Assembly: GCF_965249985.1 (NCBI RefSeq)
Contig: NZ_OZ252280.1
Direction: 5' to 3' (one strand)
DNA from: Algiphilus sp022763315
Lineage (GTDB): Bacteria > Pseudomonadota > Gammaproteobacteria > Nevskiales > Nevskiaceae
Length of the DNA: 64,000 nt
A program made the position numbers and the translations under genes. The notes beneath the pieces were generated by a model that did not search any database, was not told the DNA's origin, and was given only the letters and a program-made list of their open reading frames with translations. Below are positions 52,184-61,312 of this stretch, one piece after another. Each line of letters starts with the position of its first letter. The first letter of the stretch is position 1.

Positions 52184-55100
52184 CCTGCGCTCCCGCCCTG
52201 GCCCTGGCGCGTTGCTGCCTCGTCTGCCGCAGCTGTGTCATCCGTGTGTGGCGCAGGCGTCGGCTCGTCGTCGCCTGTCTCCGCGTTGGGGGCCACCGGC
52301 GTTGAGGAAGCGGGCGCAGGCGCACTGTCGTTACCAGTGTCTTCAGCCATGGGTGGCTGTGCGACCTTGTTGTCCAGCGCAGGCGCCTCGTCTTCGGCAG
52401 CGGCGATGAGCCGGGGTACGAAGTTGTCTTTTGCCTCATCGCGCGGCGGTGCCGGCTCGACAAAGGTCACGGGCTCCGCACTTTCGGGACTGCCGGCTTG
52501 CACCAGACGCGGAACGAAATCGCCGGTGTCGTCATTCTTGCTGTTCGCCGCAGTCGGCTGCGCTGCCGGTTCCTGGGTCTCCGACACCTTGGGGGTGTCA
52601 GCGGGCGCGGGAGGGGCTTCCGGCCTATCTTCCTCGGTCTCGTCGGGGCTGGCGAAATCATTCTCATCCGCCGACGCTGCCGTGGCTGTTGTGTCCGTCG
52701 CCTCAGAGGCTCCTTCCGGCGGCGTGTCCTCCGTCGCCGTTGTGGTGGCGCTGGTCGCCGCGCTGCCAGTCGTGTCTGCGATTGGCGCAAGCGTGGTGGC
52801 CTCTGCCGTGACTGTGGCTTCTTCGGTCACGTCCTGTTGCGCAGCGGCAGCGGCTGGTACAGGCTCCGGCGCTGCCGTGGGTTCCGCGCTGGGCGCTTCC
52901 TGCGGCGCGTTTTCGGTGGCGCCATGCGCAGCAGACTCCTCGCCGGAAGTCTCCGCGCGCGTCTCCTCCGGTGCGGCGGCGGCGCTTTGCTCGCTCGTGT
53001 CCTCCCATGGGCGAGACGGGGGCGGGGGCGCCACGATGGCGTCGGCCGGAATCCGTCGACCGGCCCCGCGGGCTGTTTCGGCGCCCGTAGTTTCCGGTGC
53101 CTGCGCCGATGATGCTTCCGCTGCCGGCGCGGGCGTACTAGCGCCGGCGGACGCCGGTTCATCGACCGATCCTGCGTTGCTCTGCGCGGTCATGGCGGCG
53201 CCCGCAGCGGATGAAGCCTGGGGCTGCTCATCCGCGCCATCGCCGTTGTCGCCCGCGTCGTTGTCTGACTCCGACGCTGTGGCGTCCTTGTGGTCGCCAG
53301 CGCCTTCCTGTGCCGCACTGGTGGATGCGGCGCCGCCGCGGCGACGATTGCGCCCACCGCGCCGACGGCGACGACGCTTGGGCGCCTCGTCGTTGGTCGT
53401 TTCGTCCTTCGCGGCCGTGGGGGCACGATCGGCACCGCTGCTGTCCGAGTCGCTGGCGGCCTTCTCGCGCGCATCGTCCGAGCTCGGGCCGCCTGTGCTT
53501 GCGGCGTTCTTGCTTTCGGCGGAAGTGCTTGCTGCGCTGGCTGCGGCATCGGTCTGGTGCGATGTCTCCGTCGAAGCTGCGTCGGACGGGCCGGCGTCTG
53601 TGCCACGGTCTGCCTTGTTCTGAGCGCCACGCTGGCGGTTGTCGCTGGTCTCGTTTGCCTGGCTCTTGCTCGCGCGGTCATCGTCACCGGTCGCTTTGTT
53701 CGGGGCATTGTTTCGGCGTGGATTGCCTTGCCCGCTCTGCGTGCCAGTGCGCTCCGCCGCTGCGGCATCTTTGCCGCCGTTACCACCGTTACCACCGTTA
53801 CCGCCGTTGGCGCGCTTTTCGGCGTTATCGTTGGAGCGGCGGCGATTGCTGCCGGAGCCGCGGCTACGGCGTCCCGTACTGCTGCTCTGACCTGCGCCAC
53901 GCCGCGAAGAGCCGCCATTCTGGCCACTACGCTGACCGGAGTTGGCTCCGGCGCGACCGCTGCGCGTTGCGCTACTGTCAGCCGTGGTTGTGGGTGGGGT
54001 GGTGTCCGATGATGTCGTTGCCGTTCCGGCGAACCATGCGCGAATACGCTGCCAGAGCGAAGGCTTCTCGGAGGCGGCGGGCGTTGGCACGGCCTTTGCC
54101 GCGGGCGCATCGGGCTTCCGCCCGTCGGCCTTGGGCTCGAGCGACTTGGGCTCGGGGGGAGGCGTGGACGGACGCATCATGCCGACGGCGGGCTTTTCCG
54201 GCTGCGGTGCCTTGTCGCGGCTGGCGGTCTTCTCTGCCGCTGATGTTTCGGAATAGTCCTGGGCGAGACGGTAGCTGCTTGATGCGTCTTGCCGGTTGCT
54301 TTGCTTGCCGTCGAGCTTCTCCCGCGTGATTTCGAAGCGCGGTGTGAGCAGGGTCGGATTCGGCACCACGATGATGTCGGCCTTGTTGCGGTCCTCGATC
54401 TCGCGGACCACGGCGCGCTTTTCGTTGAGCAGGAAGGCGGCCACATCGACCGGGACCTGCGCCAGCACGCGCCCGGTCTTCTCCTTCATGCACTCCTCTT
54501 CGATGAGGCGCAGCATGGACAAAGCAAGCGACTCAACACTGCGGATGTGACCGTGACCGTCACAACGCGGGCAGGCTTCATGGGTATGTTCCCCCAGCGC
54601 TGGACGCATCCTCTGGCGAGAGAGTTCCAGCAGGCCAAAGCGTGAGATGCGGCCAGCCTGGATTCTGGCGCGGTCCCGTTCGGTGGCCTTGCGCAGGCGC
54701 TCTTCGACCTGGCGCTGATGCTTATTGGCGCTCATGTCGATGAAATCGATGACCACCAGGCCGCCGACGTCGCGCAAGCGCAGCTGCCGCGCGATCTCTT
54801 CGGCGGCCTCCAGGTTGGTCTGGAATGCAGTTTCCTCGATGTCCTTGCCACCGGTGGCCCGCGCGCTGTTGATGTCGATGGCGGTCAGGGCTTCGGTACG
54901 GTCGATGACGATCGAACCGCCGGAGGGTAGTTGGACTTCGCGTTGATGCGCGCTCTCGATCTGGGATTCGACCTGAAAGCGCGAGAAGAGCGGGATATTG
55001 TCGCTGTAGAGCTTCAGGCGCGGCAGGGTCGAGGGCATGACGTGCGCCAGGTGCGCTTGCGCCTGCTCGTAGAGCTCGGGGTTATCGATGATGACCTCAC

Positions 55101-55773
55101 CGATGTCCGGCCGTAGGTAGTCGCGAAGGGCGCGCAGAATGATGTTGGATTCCTGGTAGATCAGGAAGGGCGCCTTGCGCTGCTCAGCCGCTGTGGTGAT
55201 GGCGTTCCAGATTTCGGCGAGATAGTCGAGGTCCCACTGCACTTCTTCCGCACTGCGGCCGATGCCGTTGGTGCGCACGATGACGCCCATGCCGTCGGGG
55301 CAGCTCACCTGGCTTAGGGTTTCGCGCAGTTCGTCGCGCTCCTCGCCTTCGACGCGGCGCGAAATGCCGCCGGCGCGGGGGTTGTTGGGCATCAACACCA
55401 GGAAGCGGCCGGCGAGGGAGATGTAGGTGGACAGGGCGGCGCCCTTGGTGCCGCGCTGTTCCTTCTCGACCTGGACGATGATTTCCTGCCCTTCGCGGAT
55501 CTGCTCCGGCGAACGGCCACCACCGTCTCCCGACTGCTTCATGTACTCCGGCGCGATTTCCTTGATGGGCAGGAAACCGTGGCGCTCGGCGCCGTAGTCC
55601 ACGAAGCAGGCTTCGAGCGAAGGTTCGACCCGGGTCACTCGACCCTTGTAGATATTGGCCTTCTTCTGCTCGCGGGCGGCGGTTTCTATGTCGAGGTCAA
55701 GAAGTTTCTGACCGTCGACGATGGCGACACGCAGTTCTTCCTGCTGCGTGGCATTGATGAGGATGCGTTTCAT
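52180..55773 (-). CDS. rne: Ribonuclease E
   Basis: A 1197-residue RNase E. The N-terminal ~510 residues have the S1 domain (NIYKGRVTRVEPSLEACFVDYG), the 5'-sensor and the DNase I-like catalytic site (TAIDINSARATGG and VIDFIDM Asp pair), and the zinc link CPRC. The remaining ~690 residues are low-complexity scaffold, Arg/Gly/Asn-rich near 660-720 and then Ala/Thr/Glu/Pro-rich, as in degradosome-forming RNase E but long. It makes the main endonucleolytic cuts in mRNA decay and rRNA/tRNA processing. ATG 55773 is the family start. Four GGN codon triplets near 53773-53808 form a 9-nt tandem repeat. Confidence 0.97.
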   Translation of the reverse strand: MKRILINATQQEELRVAIVDGQKLLDLDIETAAREQKKANIYKGRVTRVEPSLEACFVDYGAERHGFLPIKEIAPEYMKQSGDGGGRSPEQIREGQEIIVQVEKEQRGTKGAALSTYISLAGRFLVLMPNNPRAGGISRRVEGEERDELRETLSQVSCPDGMGVIVRTNGIGRSAEEVQWDLDYLAEIWNAITTAAEQRKAPFLIYQESNIILRALRDYLRPDIGEVIIDNPELYEQAQAHLAHVMPSTLPRLKLYSDNIPLFSRFQVESQIESAHQREVQLPSGGSIVIDRTEALTAIDINSARATGGKDIEETAFQTNLEAAEEIARQLRLRDVGGLVVIDFIDMSANKHQRQVEERLRKATERDRARIQAGRISRFGLLELSRQRMRPALGEHTHEACPRCDGHGHIRSVESLALSMLRLIEEECMKEKTGRVLAQVPVDVAAFLLNEKRAVVREIEDRNKADIIVVPNPTLLTPRFEITREKLDGKQSNRQDASSSYRLAQDYSETSAAEKTASRDKAPQPEKPAVGMMRPSTPPPEPKSLEPKADGRKPDAPAAKAVPTPAASEKPSLWQRIRAWFAGTATTSSDTTPPTTTADSSATRSGRAGANSGQRSGQNGGSSRRGAGQSSSTGRRSRGSGSNRRRSNDNAEKRANGGNGGNGGNGGKDAAAAERTGTQSGQGNPRRNNAPNKATGDDDRASKSQANETSDNRQRGAQNKADRGTDAGPSDAASTETSHQTDAAASAASTSAESKNAASTGGPSSDDAREKAASDSDSSGADRAPTAAKDETTNDEAPKRRRRRRGGRNRRRGGAASTSAAQEGAGDHKDATASESDNDAGDNGDGADEQPQASSAAGAAMTAQSNAGSVDEPASAGASTPAPAAEASSAQAPETTGAETARGAGRRIPADAIVAPPPPSRPWEDTSEQSAAAAPEETRAETSGEESAAHGATENAPQEAPSAEPTAAPEPVPAAAAAQQDVTEEATVTAEATTLAPIADTTGSAATSATTTATEDTPPEGASEATDTTATAASADENDFASPDETEEDRPEAPPAPADTPKVSETQEPAAQPTAANSKNDDTGDFVPRLVQAGSPESAEPVTFVEPAPPRDEAKDNFVPRLIAAAEDEAPALDNKVAQPPMAEDTGNDSAPAPASSTPVAPNAETGDDEPTPAPHTDDTAAADEAATRQGQGGSAG

Positions 55774-56184
55774 GCGGATGAGCTCTTGATAAAGAAGCGC
55801 AACCGCGGATGTCTGAGGGATTCAGGATCGTTCTACGGTGGGCACAGCGCTCGATTCCTTGCGAGCCTTGGCGCGGCATCGGCACAGCCGCCCGCCTGCG
55901 ACAGGGTCGCGGCATCGGGAAACGGACTGTGGTCGGGGCGGGCATAGGCGCTATGAATCAGCGATGGTGCTTGGGCATGACGCGCGTAGGCGCGCCTGAA
56001 TCGGTATTCTCTTGGCCATCCGCGGTACGCGGTGGTGGGGACCGCGCACAAAGCGCGGTTGCAAAAATTCGAATGCCATGCTGAGCATGCCAACCGCCTT
56101 GAGGCTGCGCGTTCAGCGCGCGCTCGCCGCGGTTCGCCGCACGCACCCGCCAGACGGGTGCCATACGAGCAATCACTGAGTAGT
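55774..56184. other. 411-bp divergent leader of rne and rluC
   Basis: No convincing gene. It should contain the long rne 5' UTR, which in E. coli carries autoregulatory stem-loops, and the rluC promoter. One clear hairpin is ACCGCGC/GCGCGGT (56041-56059). No clean promoter pair was identified. Confidence 0.5.
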
Positions 56185-57135
56185 GTGCCTGTGTCCAACC
56201 ATGATTCACAAGTCCGCCATGTTGTCGTTCCGCAAGGCAACGACGGACAGCGCATCGACAACTATCTGCTCAGCCTGCTGCCGGGCGTTCCGCGCTCGCA
56301 TGTCTATCGTCTGCTGCGCTCCGGTCAGGTGCGCGTCGACGGTGCCCGTGCCAAGCCCCATCGTCGTGTGCATAGCGGTGAAACCGTGCGCCTTCCGCCA
56401 GTGCGTACAGCCACCAGGTCGGAGGGGCGGCGGCCGCCAGATGACCTGCTCCGACGTGTCCGCGAGCGCGTTTTGCTGGAAGACGACCACTATCTCGTGC
56501 TGGATAAGCCCGCCGGCCTGCCTGCCCACGCCGGAACGGGGGCAGATTTCGGTGTGATCGAAGTGGTTCGCGCTTGGGAGCGCCACGACTACATCGAACT
56601 CGCCCATCGCCTCGACCGTGATACCAGCGGCATCATCGTGCTGGCCAAGTCACGACCCGCCTTGCTGCGCGCCCAGCAGGCGTTGGGTGGAGGCGGCGCC
56701 GACAAGCGTTACCTCGCCTTCTGCGTCGGGCCCTGGCGCGGCGGTCCGCGGACCGTGACGTCGGCGTTGCGCATCGAGCGGGAGGCCGGTCAGAAGCGTG
56801 CGCGCGCTGCCGAGGATGGCAAGGCCGCAGCCTCGGAATTCCTGCCCATGACCTGTACCCGATACGGCGCGCTTTGCGAAGTGCGTATCGGCACTGGCCG
56901 CATGCATCAGATTCGTGCGCATGCCGAATCCATCGGTCATCCCGTGGCGGGCGACCGGCACTATGGGACACGCGAGCAGCACGCCCCCGTGCGCGACAAG
57001 GGCGGCTTGCGCCGATTGTTCCTGCACGCGCATCGGCTGCGCTTACCGGCGACCGATGACTTCGAAGGATTGGCCATAGAGAGTCCGCTGCCGGAGGAGC
57101 TCCGCGCGGTGGTGACACGACTGGAAGGTGGATGA
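56185..57135 (+). CDS. rluC: 23S rRNA pseudouridine synthase RluC
   Basis: A 316-residue RluA-family synthase with an N-terminal S4-like domain (GQRIDNYLLSLLPGVPRSHVYRLLRSGQVRVDG) and a catalytic domain with AHRLDRDTSGIIVLAKS, where the Asp is catalytic, and GRMHQIRAHAESIGHPVAGDRHYG. Position opposite rne identifies it as RluC (U955, U2504, U2580 of 23S). GTG 56185 gives a family-length start; GTG 56191 is equally possible. The open frame extends upstream to 56032 without conserved sequence. Confidence 0.95.
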   Translation: MPVSNHDSQVRHVVVPQGNDGQRIDNYLLSLLPGVPRSHVYRLLRSGQVRVDGARAKPHRRVHSGETVRLPPVRTATRSEGRRPPDDLLRRVRERVLLEDDHYLVLDKPAGLPAHAGTGADFGVIEVVRAWERHDYIELAHRLDRDTSGIIVLAKSRPALLRAQQALGGGGADKRYLAFCVGPWRGGPRTVTSALRIEREAGQKRARAAEDGKAAASEFLPMTCTRYGALCEVRIGTGRMHQIRAHAESIGHPVAGDRHYGTREQHAPVRDKGGLRRLFLHAHRLRLPATDDFEGLAIESPLPEELRAVVTRLEGG

Positions 57136-57825
57136 ATGGCGCGGCAATACGATTTGCTGATCTTTGACTGGGACGGGACCCTGGCTGACTCTACCGGCGT
57201 GATCGTCGATGGCATGCAGCGCGCCATTCGCGCCTTAGGTCTTGCCGCGCGCAGCGATGACGCCATACGGATGCTGATCGGCCTGGGCTTCCGCGAAGGA
57301 TTGTCGGAACTCTACCCGGAGCACGACCCGGTGGAACTGGAGGCGGCGCTCATGGCCTACCGTTCCGCTCAGGGGGAGCATGCAGCGCACAGCGTGGCGC
57401 CGTTGTATGAGGGCGTGCTGGACGTACTCACGGCCCTGCAGTCGGACGGTCATCGCCTGGCGGTGGCCACCGGCAAGTCGCGCTTTGGCCTTGACCGCGC
57501 GATCGCGCACCATGCGCCACTGGAGCGGGCCTTCATTGCGACGCGTACCGCGGACGAGACCGCCACCAAGCCGAACCCGCTGATGCTCTATGAATTGCTG
57601 GCCGAATGCCGCGTACCCGCGCATCGCGCCCTGATGATCGGCGATACGGACTACGATATCGCCATGGCCGAGGCAGCGGGCGTACCCTCGCTGGCGGTGG
57701 CCGGAGGCGCCCATCCGATGGAGCGTCTTCGCTCGGCCGGCGCGCTGGCGGTGCTCGACGCCATCACGCATTTGCCGGCATGGCTACAAACTGCACGATT
57801 TGACAACAACGGAGACAGCGAATGA
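57136..57825 (+). CDS. HAD-superfamily phosphatase
   Basis: A 229-residue HAD subfamily IA hydrolase. Motif I FDWDGTLADS has nucleophile Asp11 and acid Asp13; motif II is VATGKSR; motif III Lys is in ATKPNP; motif IV is MIGDTDYDIAMAEAAG. It resembles phosphoglycolate phosphatase and 5'-nucleotidase types; the substrate is not determined. The start follows immediately after the rluC stop and its own stop overlaps acuI as ATGA, so the three are coupled. The rluC-HAD pair is also found next to rne in Pseudomonas. Confidence 0.88.
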   Translation: MARQYDLLIFDWDGTLADSTGVIVDGMQRAIRALGLAARSDDAIRMLIGLGFREGLSELYPEHDPVELEAALMAYRSAQGEHAAHSVAPLYEGVLDVLTALQSDGHRLAVATGKSRFGLDRAIAHHAPLERAFIATRTADETATKPNPLMLYELLAECRVPAHRALMIGDTDYDIAMAEAAGVPSLAVAGGAHPMERLRSAGALAVLDAITHLPAWLQTARFDNNGDSE

Positions 57826-58829
57826 GCCGCTTCGAGGCACTGCGCATTCACGACAATGGCGACAAGACCACCCGCTGCGACGCCGAGCAGTTGACGCTGG
57901 AGGATCTGGGCGAGGGTTCCGTAGTGATCGACACGCACTGGTCCTCGGTGAACTACAAGGACGCGCTGGCGGTAACCGGGAAGGGCCGTATCATCCGGCG
58001 CTTTCCCTGCGTGCCCGGGATCGATCTGGCCGGGGTGGTGGCGGAATCCTCGGATGCGCGCTACGCGCCGGGCGACAAGGTGCTGGTTACTGGCTGCAAT
58101 ATCGGCGAAGCCCTTGACGGTGGTTACGCACAGCGGGCGCGGTTGCCTGCTGATGTCGTCATTCCGCTTCCAGAGGGGCTGGATCTGCGCGAGGCCATGA
58201 TGCTTGGCACTGCGGGCTTTACGGCAGGGCTGGCCGTACTGCGCATGCTCGACAACCACCAGAATCCCGAGCTTGGACCCATCCTGGTCAATGGCGCCAC
58301 CGGCGGCGTGGGCAGCATTGCGATTCAGGTGCTGTCCGCCCTCGGCTACCAGGTCACCGCGGTATCGCGCAAGACCGACGCCGAAGCGCATCTCAAAGCG
58401 TTGGGGGCGAGCGAGGTCGTCACGCCCGAGGCCGTTGCCGCCGGCGGCAAGCCGCTGGAGAAGGCGCAGTGGGGTGGTGCAGTCGACAATCTGGGTGGGG
58501 AGGCGCTGGCCGCCATGACTCGGACCGTGGTTCCCTTCGGCAACATCGCCTCTATTGGTCTCGCCAGCGGGATCGAACTGAACACCACGGTCATGCCTTT
58601 CATCTTGCGCGGTGTGTCCTTGCTCGGCATTCATTCCGTGGAGTGTCCGCGTCCTATGCGTGAAGCGGTGTGGGAAAAACTCTCCGGATCCTGGAAACCC
58701 GCCAAGCTGGACGCGATTGCCACGCGCACGATCGGCCTCGACGAAGTTGCTGGCTACTGCCGCGAACTGGTCGAGGGCACGGTCACCGGACGCGCACTCG
58801 TGCAGCTGCGTGCGGATGCCGTGCGCTGA
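57822..58829 (+). CDS. acuI: Acrylyl-CoA reductase AcuI-like MDR oxidoreductase
   Basis: A 335-residue zinc-independent medium-chain reductase of the YhdH/AcuI group. The N-terminal SSVNYKDALAVTGKGRIIRRFPCVPGIDLAG is characteristic, and the NADPH-binding loop is NGATGGVGSIAIQVLSALGY with the SRK (Arg/Lys) that selects NADP. In other bacteria AcuI reduces toxic acryloyl-CoA during DMSP or propionate metabolism, and YhdH is the E. coli counterpart. It is coupled to the HAD gene. It is an insertion relative to the usual rluC-sppA-yceF order. Confidence 0.9.
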   Translation: MSRFEALRIHDNGDKTTRCDAEQLTLEDLGEGSVVIDTHWSSVNYKDALAVTGKGRIIRRFPCVPGIDLAGVVAESSDARYAPGDKVLVTGCNIGEALDGGYAQRARLPADVVIPLPEGLDLREAMMLGTAGFTAGLAVLRMLDNHQNPELGPILVNGATGGVGSIAIQVLSALGYQVTAVSRKTDAEAHLKALGASEVVTPEAVAAGGKPLEKAQWGGAVDNLGGEALAAMTRTVVPFGNIASIGLASGIELNTTVMPFILRGVSLLGIHSVECPRPMREAVWEKLSGSWKPAKLDAIATRTIGLDEVAGYCRELVEGTVTGRALVQLRADAVR

Positions 58830-58839
58830 AACTTCGTCG

Positions 58840-59445
58840 CTAGGGCAAGGCCATCCCGGCCTGGCGCAGCATCGCCGCCGTGGCGATGAGCGGCAAGCCT
58901 TCCAGTGCGGTCGGGTCCGGACTGTGCACCGATTGAAACAAGGTGATGCCAAGGCCTTCGCACTTGAAGCCGCCGCAACAGTCTGCGGCGGGCTCGGCCT
59001 GCACGTAGCGTGCGATGGTTTCGGCCTCCAGTCGCCGGAAGCGCACCCTTGTCGTGACGAGGCGCTGGCGCAGCGCCCGGCCGCCGCTGGGGTCGATCAG
59101 GGCGACGGCGGTGTGAAAGACCGCGGTCTTGCCGGACAGCCACTGCAGTTGTTCCATTTGTGCCGCCGCATGGCCCGGTTTGGACAGGATGCGACCGTCG
59201 CAGCTGGCGACCTGATCCGAGCCAAGCACCGCGTAGCGCGGGTATTGCGCGGCACCCGCGCGGGCCTTGCGTACTGCAAGCCGGCGCGCGCGCTGGCCGG
59301 GATCGGCCGTGGTTTCGGCGCATTCGTCCACCGCGGGCGCGCAGGTCTCGAACGGTAGCTGTAGCCGCTGGAGCAGGCGTGCCCGGTAGGGCGAGGTTGA
59401 GGCCAGCAGCAAAGGCGGCGGGTCAAGGCTGGCTGAGGCGATCAA
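58840..59445 (-). CDS. yceF: Maf-like nucleotide pyrophosphatase YceF (7-methyl-GTP type)
   Basis: A 201-residue Maf/HAM1-fold protein. LLLASTSPYRARLLQRL, GSDQVASCDGRILSKPG, and CGGFKCEGLGITLFQSVHSPDPTALEGLPLIA closely follow E. coli YceF, which hydrolyses m7GTP. I chose the TTG at 59445, with AAGGA upstream at good spacing and the family start just after; the frame continues upstream into non-conserved sequence to 60072. It is divergent from yceD, unlike the co-directional E. coli order. Confidence 0.9.
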   Translation of the reverse strand: MIASASLDPPPLLLASTSPYRARLLQRLQLPFETCAPAVDECAETTADPGQRARRLAVRKARAGAAQYPRYAVLGSDQVASCDGRILSKPGHAAAQMEQLQWLSGKTAVFHTAVALIDPSGGRALRQRLVTTRVRFRRLEAETIARYVQAEPAADCCGGFKCEGLGITLFQSVHSPDPTALEGLPLIATAAMLRQAGMALP

Positions 59446-59508
59446 TGCGTACGGTTCCTTTCCTGAATTTTGACGAAATGCCTGCGGCTCTCTATTATCG
59501 CGCCCGCA

Positions 59509-59991
59509 ATGGGCATTCCGAGCTTGCCAGAGCGCGTCATGCTGGATCGCTTCTGTGGCAAGCAGCAGCAGGTTGCAGCCACACTGGGTCCAAAGGATGC
59601 GCCGCGCCTCGCGGCGCTGTTGAAGGGGTCGGACTGGTCCCTGGCCGTCCGCGCCCGCGGTGAGCAACCGCGGTATGCGGTGCACAAGGTGGTCGGTGCG
59701 GCGGAAGGCAGCCTGCCCTTGGAATGTTGTCGCTGCATGCGGGTCTTCGAATGGCCGCTGCAGCTTGAATTTGCAGTCGTTGTGGTTCAGGGCGAGGAAG
59801 AGGAAGCGCGCTGGATCGAGCAGGAAGATACATGGCGGGCCGATGATGCGGTCCTGCCATTGCGGGAACGATTCGAGGACGAGCTCTTGCTCGCCCTGCC
59901 GGAATTGCCCCGGTGTAACGATGCTGCGTGCGCGAGCCACGCGGCGAATTGGAAAAGCAGCGACCCGGCGCCGGGTTCGCACGGAGAGTAA
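59509..59991 (+). CDS. yceD: YceD/DUF177 family protein (large ribosomal subunit accumulation protein)
   Basis: A 160-residue DUF177 protein. LPLECCRCMRVFEWPL and the acidic stretch ADDAVLPLRERFEDELLLALPELPRCN are conserved family features. It is proposed to help 23S rRNA/50S accumulation, and it always precedes rpmF. ATG 59509 (MGIPSLPERV) is preferred over the frame's earlier GTG/ATG starts. rpmF starts two bases after the stop. Confidence 0.92.
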   Translation: MGIPSLPERVMLDRFCGKQQQVAATLGPKDAPRLAALLKGSDWSLAVRARGEQPRYAVHKVVGAAEGSLPLECCRCMRVFEWPLQLEFAVVVVQGEEEEARWIEQEDTWRADDAVLPLRERFEDELLLALPELPRCNDAACASHAANWKSSDPAPGSHGE

Positions 59992-59993
59992 GC

Positions 59994-60179
59994 ATGGCTG
60001 TTCAGCAAAACAAGAAGTCCCGGTCCCGTCGTGGTCACCGTCGCGCGCATGACGCCTTGCGCGGACCGGCATTGTCGACCGACCCGACCTCGGGTGAGAC
60101 GCATCTGCGCCATCACGTCACGGAGGATGGGTATTACCGTGGCCGCAAACTGATCGACACCTCCTCCGCAGAAGACTGA
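59994..60179 (+). CDS. rpmF: 50S ribosomal protein L32
   Basis: A 61-residue L32. MAVQQNKKSRSRRGHRRAHDAL is the conserved start and THLRHHVTEDGYYRGRKLI the rest. The zinc cysteines of other L32 variants are absent, which is usual for proteobacteria. It lies in the yceD-rpmF-plsX operon. ATG 59994 is preceded by GGAGA. Confidence 0.98.
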   Translation: MAVQQNKKSRSRRGHRRAHDALRGPALSTDPTSGETHLRHHVTEDGYYRGRKLIDTSSAED

Positions 60180-60202
60180 GCGTCGCGGAAGGGCGGAAGC
60201 GC

Positions 60203-61252
60203 GTGACGACGAGCGGCGGCGAGTCCGTGCGGCTCGCGGTAGACGCCATGAGCGGCGATAACGGCATCGAAGCCGTGGTCGCCGCCGCCGCCCTGTGTGT
60301 GCAGAACCATGACGACGTCCAGCTGACGCTGGTTGGCGATGGCACAGCCCTGCAGGGCGCCCTTGGCAAGCATGGTCTCGCGGACAGCGACCGGGTTTCC
60401 ATTCAGCACGCCAGCGAAGTCGTCACCATGGATGAGCTGCCGTCGAAGGCGCTGCGTGGCAAGAAGGATTCGTCCATGCGCGTGGCCATCAACCTGGTGC
60501 GTGATGGCAAGGCCGACGCCGCGGTAAGCGCGGGCAATACCGGCGCCCTGATGGGCATCGCCCGCTTTGTCCTGAAGACCCTCCCCGGCATTGATCGGCC
60601 GGCGATTGTTTCTGCGCTGCCCGCGCGCCAGGGACATACCTACCTGCTTGATCTTGGCGCCAACGCCGCCTGTACGCCCGAGCAGCTGTTTCAGTTTGGC
60701 GTGATGGGGTCCGTACTCGCGCGCCTGGTGGACGGGACGCAACGTCCGCGTGTGGCGCTGCTCAATATCGGTGAGGAAGAAATCAAGGGCGTCGAGAGCA
60801 TTCACCGTGCCCAGGAACTGCTGCAAGCGTCGCGGCTGCACTACGTCGGCTATGTTGAGGCCAACGATCTGTTTGGAGATGCTGCCGATGTCGTGGTGAG
60901 CGATGGCTTTGTCGGCAATGTCGCCCTGAAGAGCGCCGAGGGCGTGGCCGGCTTCATCAAGGACATGATGCAGGCCACTTTCCACGAGCATTGGTGGGGT
61001 CGTGTCGCCGGCGCGGTTGCCTGGCCGGTGCTGAAACGGCTCGGTGCCCGGATCGACCCCCGTCGCTACAACGGAGCGAGTCTGCTTGGTCTGCGCGGCG
61101 TGGTGATCAAGTCGCATGGCGGGGCGGACAGTGTGGCTTTCGCCCACGCCATGGACGTCGCCATCGTGGAGTCGCAGCAGCGTCTGCCGGCGCGCATCGG
61201 CGAGGATATTGCCCGCGAGCTCGGCACGGACGCCGCGGTCGGTACCGCCTGA
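60203..61252 (+). CDS. plsX: Phosphate acyltransferase PlsX
   Basis: A 349-residue PlsX. LAVDAMSGDNG and AVSAGNTGALM are signatures of the family, as is the end of the active-site helix. It transfers acyl from acyl-ACP to phosphate, making acyl-phosphate for PlsY. The start is GTG 60203 with GGAAGGG upstream. Usually fabH/fabD/fabG/acpP follow; here radA is next, so the fatty-acid genes have been displaced. Confidence 0.96.
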   Translation: MTTSGGESVRLAVDAMSGDNGIEAVVAAAALCVQNHDDVQLTLVGDGTALQGALGKHGLADSDRVSIQHASEVVTMDELPSKALRGKKDSSMRVAINLVRDGKADAAVSAGNTGALMGIARFVLKTLPGIDRPAIVSALPARQGHTYLLDLGANAACTPEQLFQFGVMGSVLARLVDGTQRPRVALLNIGEEEIKGVESIHRAQELLQASRLHYVGYVEANDLFGDAADVVVSDGFVGNVALKSAEGVAGFIKDMMQATFHEHWWGRVAGAVAWPVLKRLGARIDPRRYNGASLLGLRGVVIKSHGGADSVAFAHAMDVAIVESQQRLPARIGEDIARELGTDAAVGTA

Positions 61253-61312
61253 TACCACCGCAGCAGGGGTTGCTGAGCCGCGCCCGTACCGCCGTTAGGA
61301 GAAGGCCGCTGC

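Noticed and set aside
52106..53623. A long open frame on the plus strand across the rne C-terminal region
   Set aside because: Its product is a low-complexity Ser/Ala/Val-rich mirror of the biased RNase E codons. RNase E on the other strand is certain, and no ribosome site or family supports the mirror frame.
56041..56059. Hairpin upstream of rluC as a terminator
   Set aside because: No U-run follows on either strand. It may be part of the rne leader but not a terminator.
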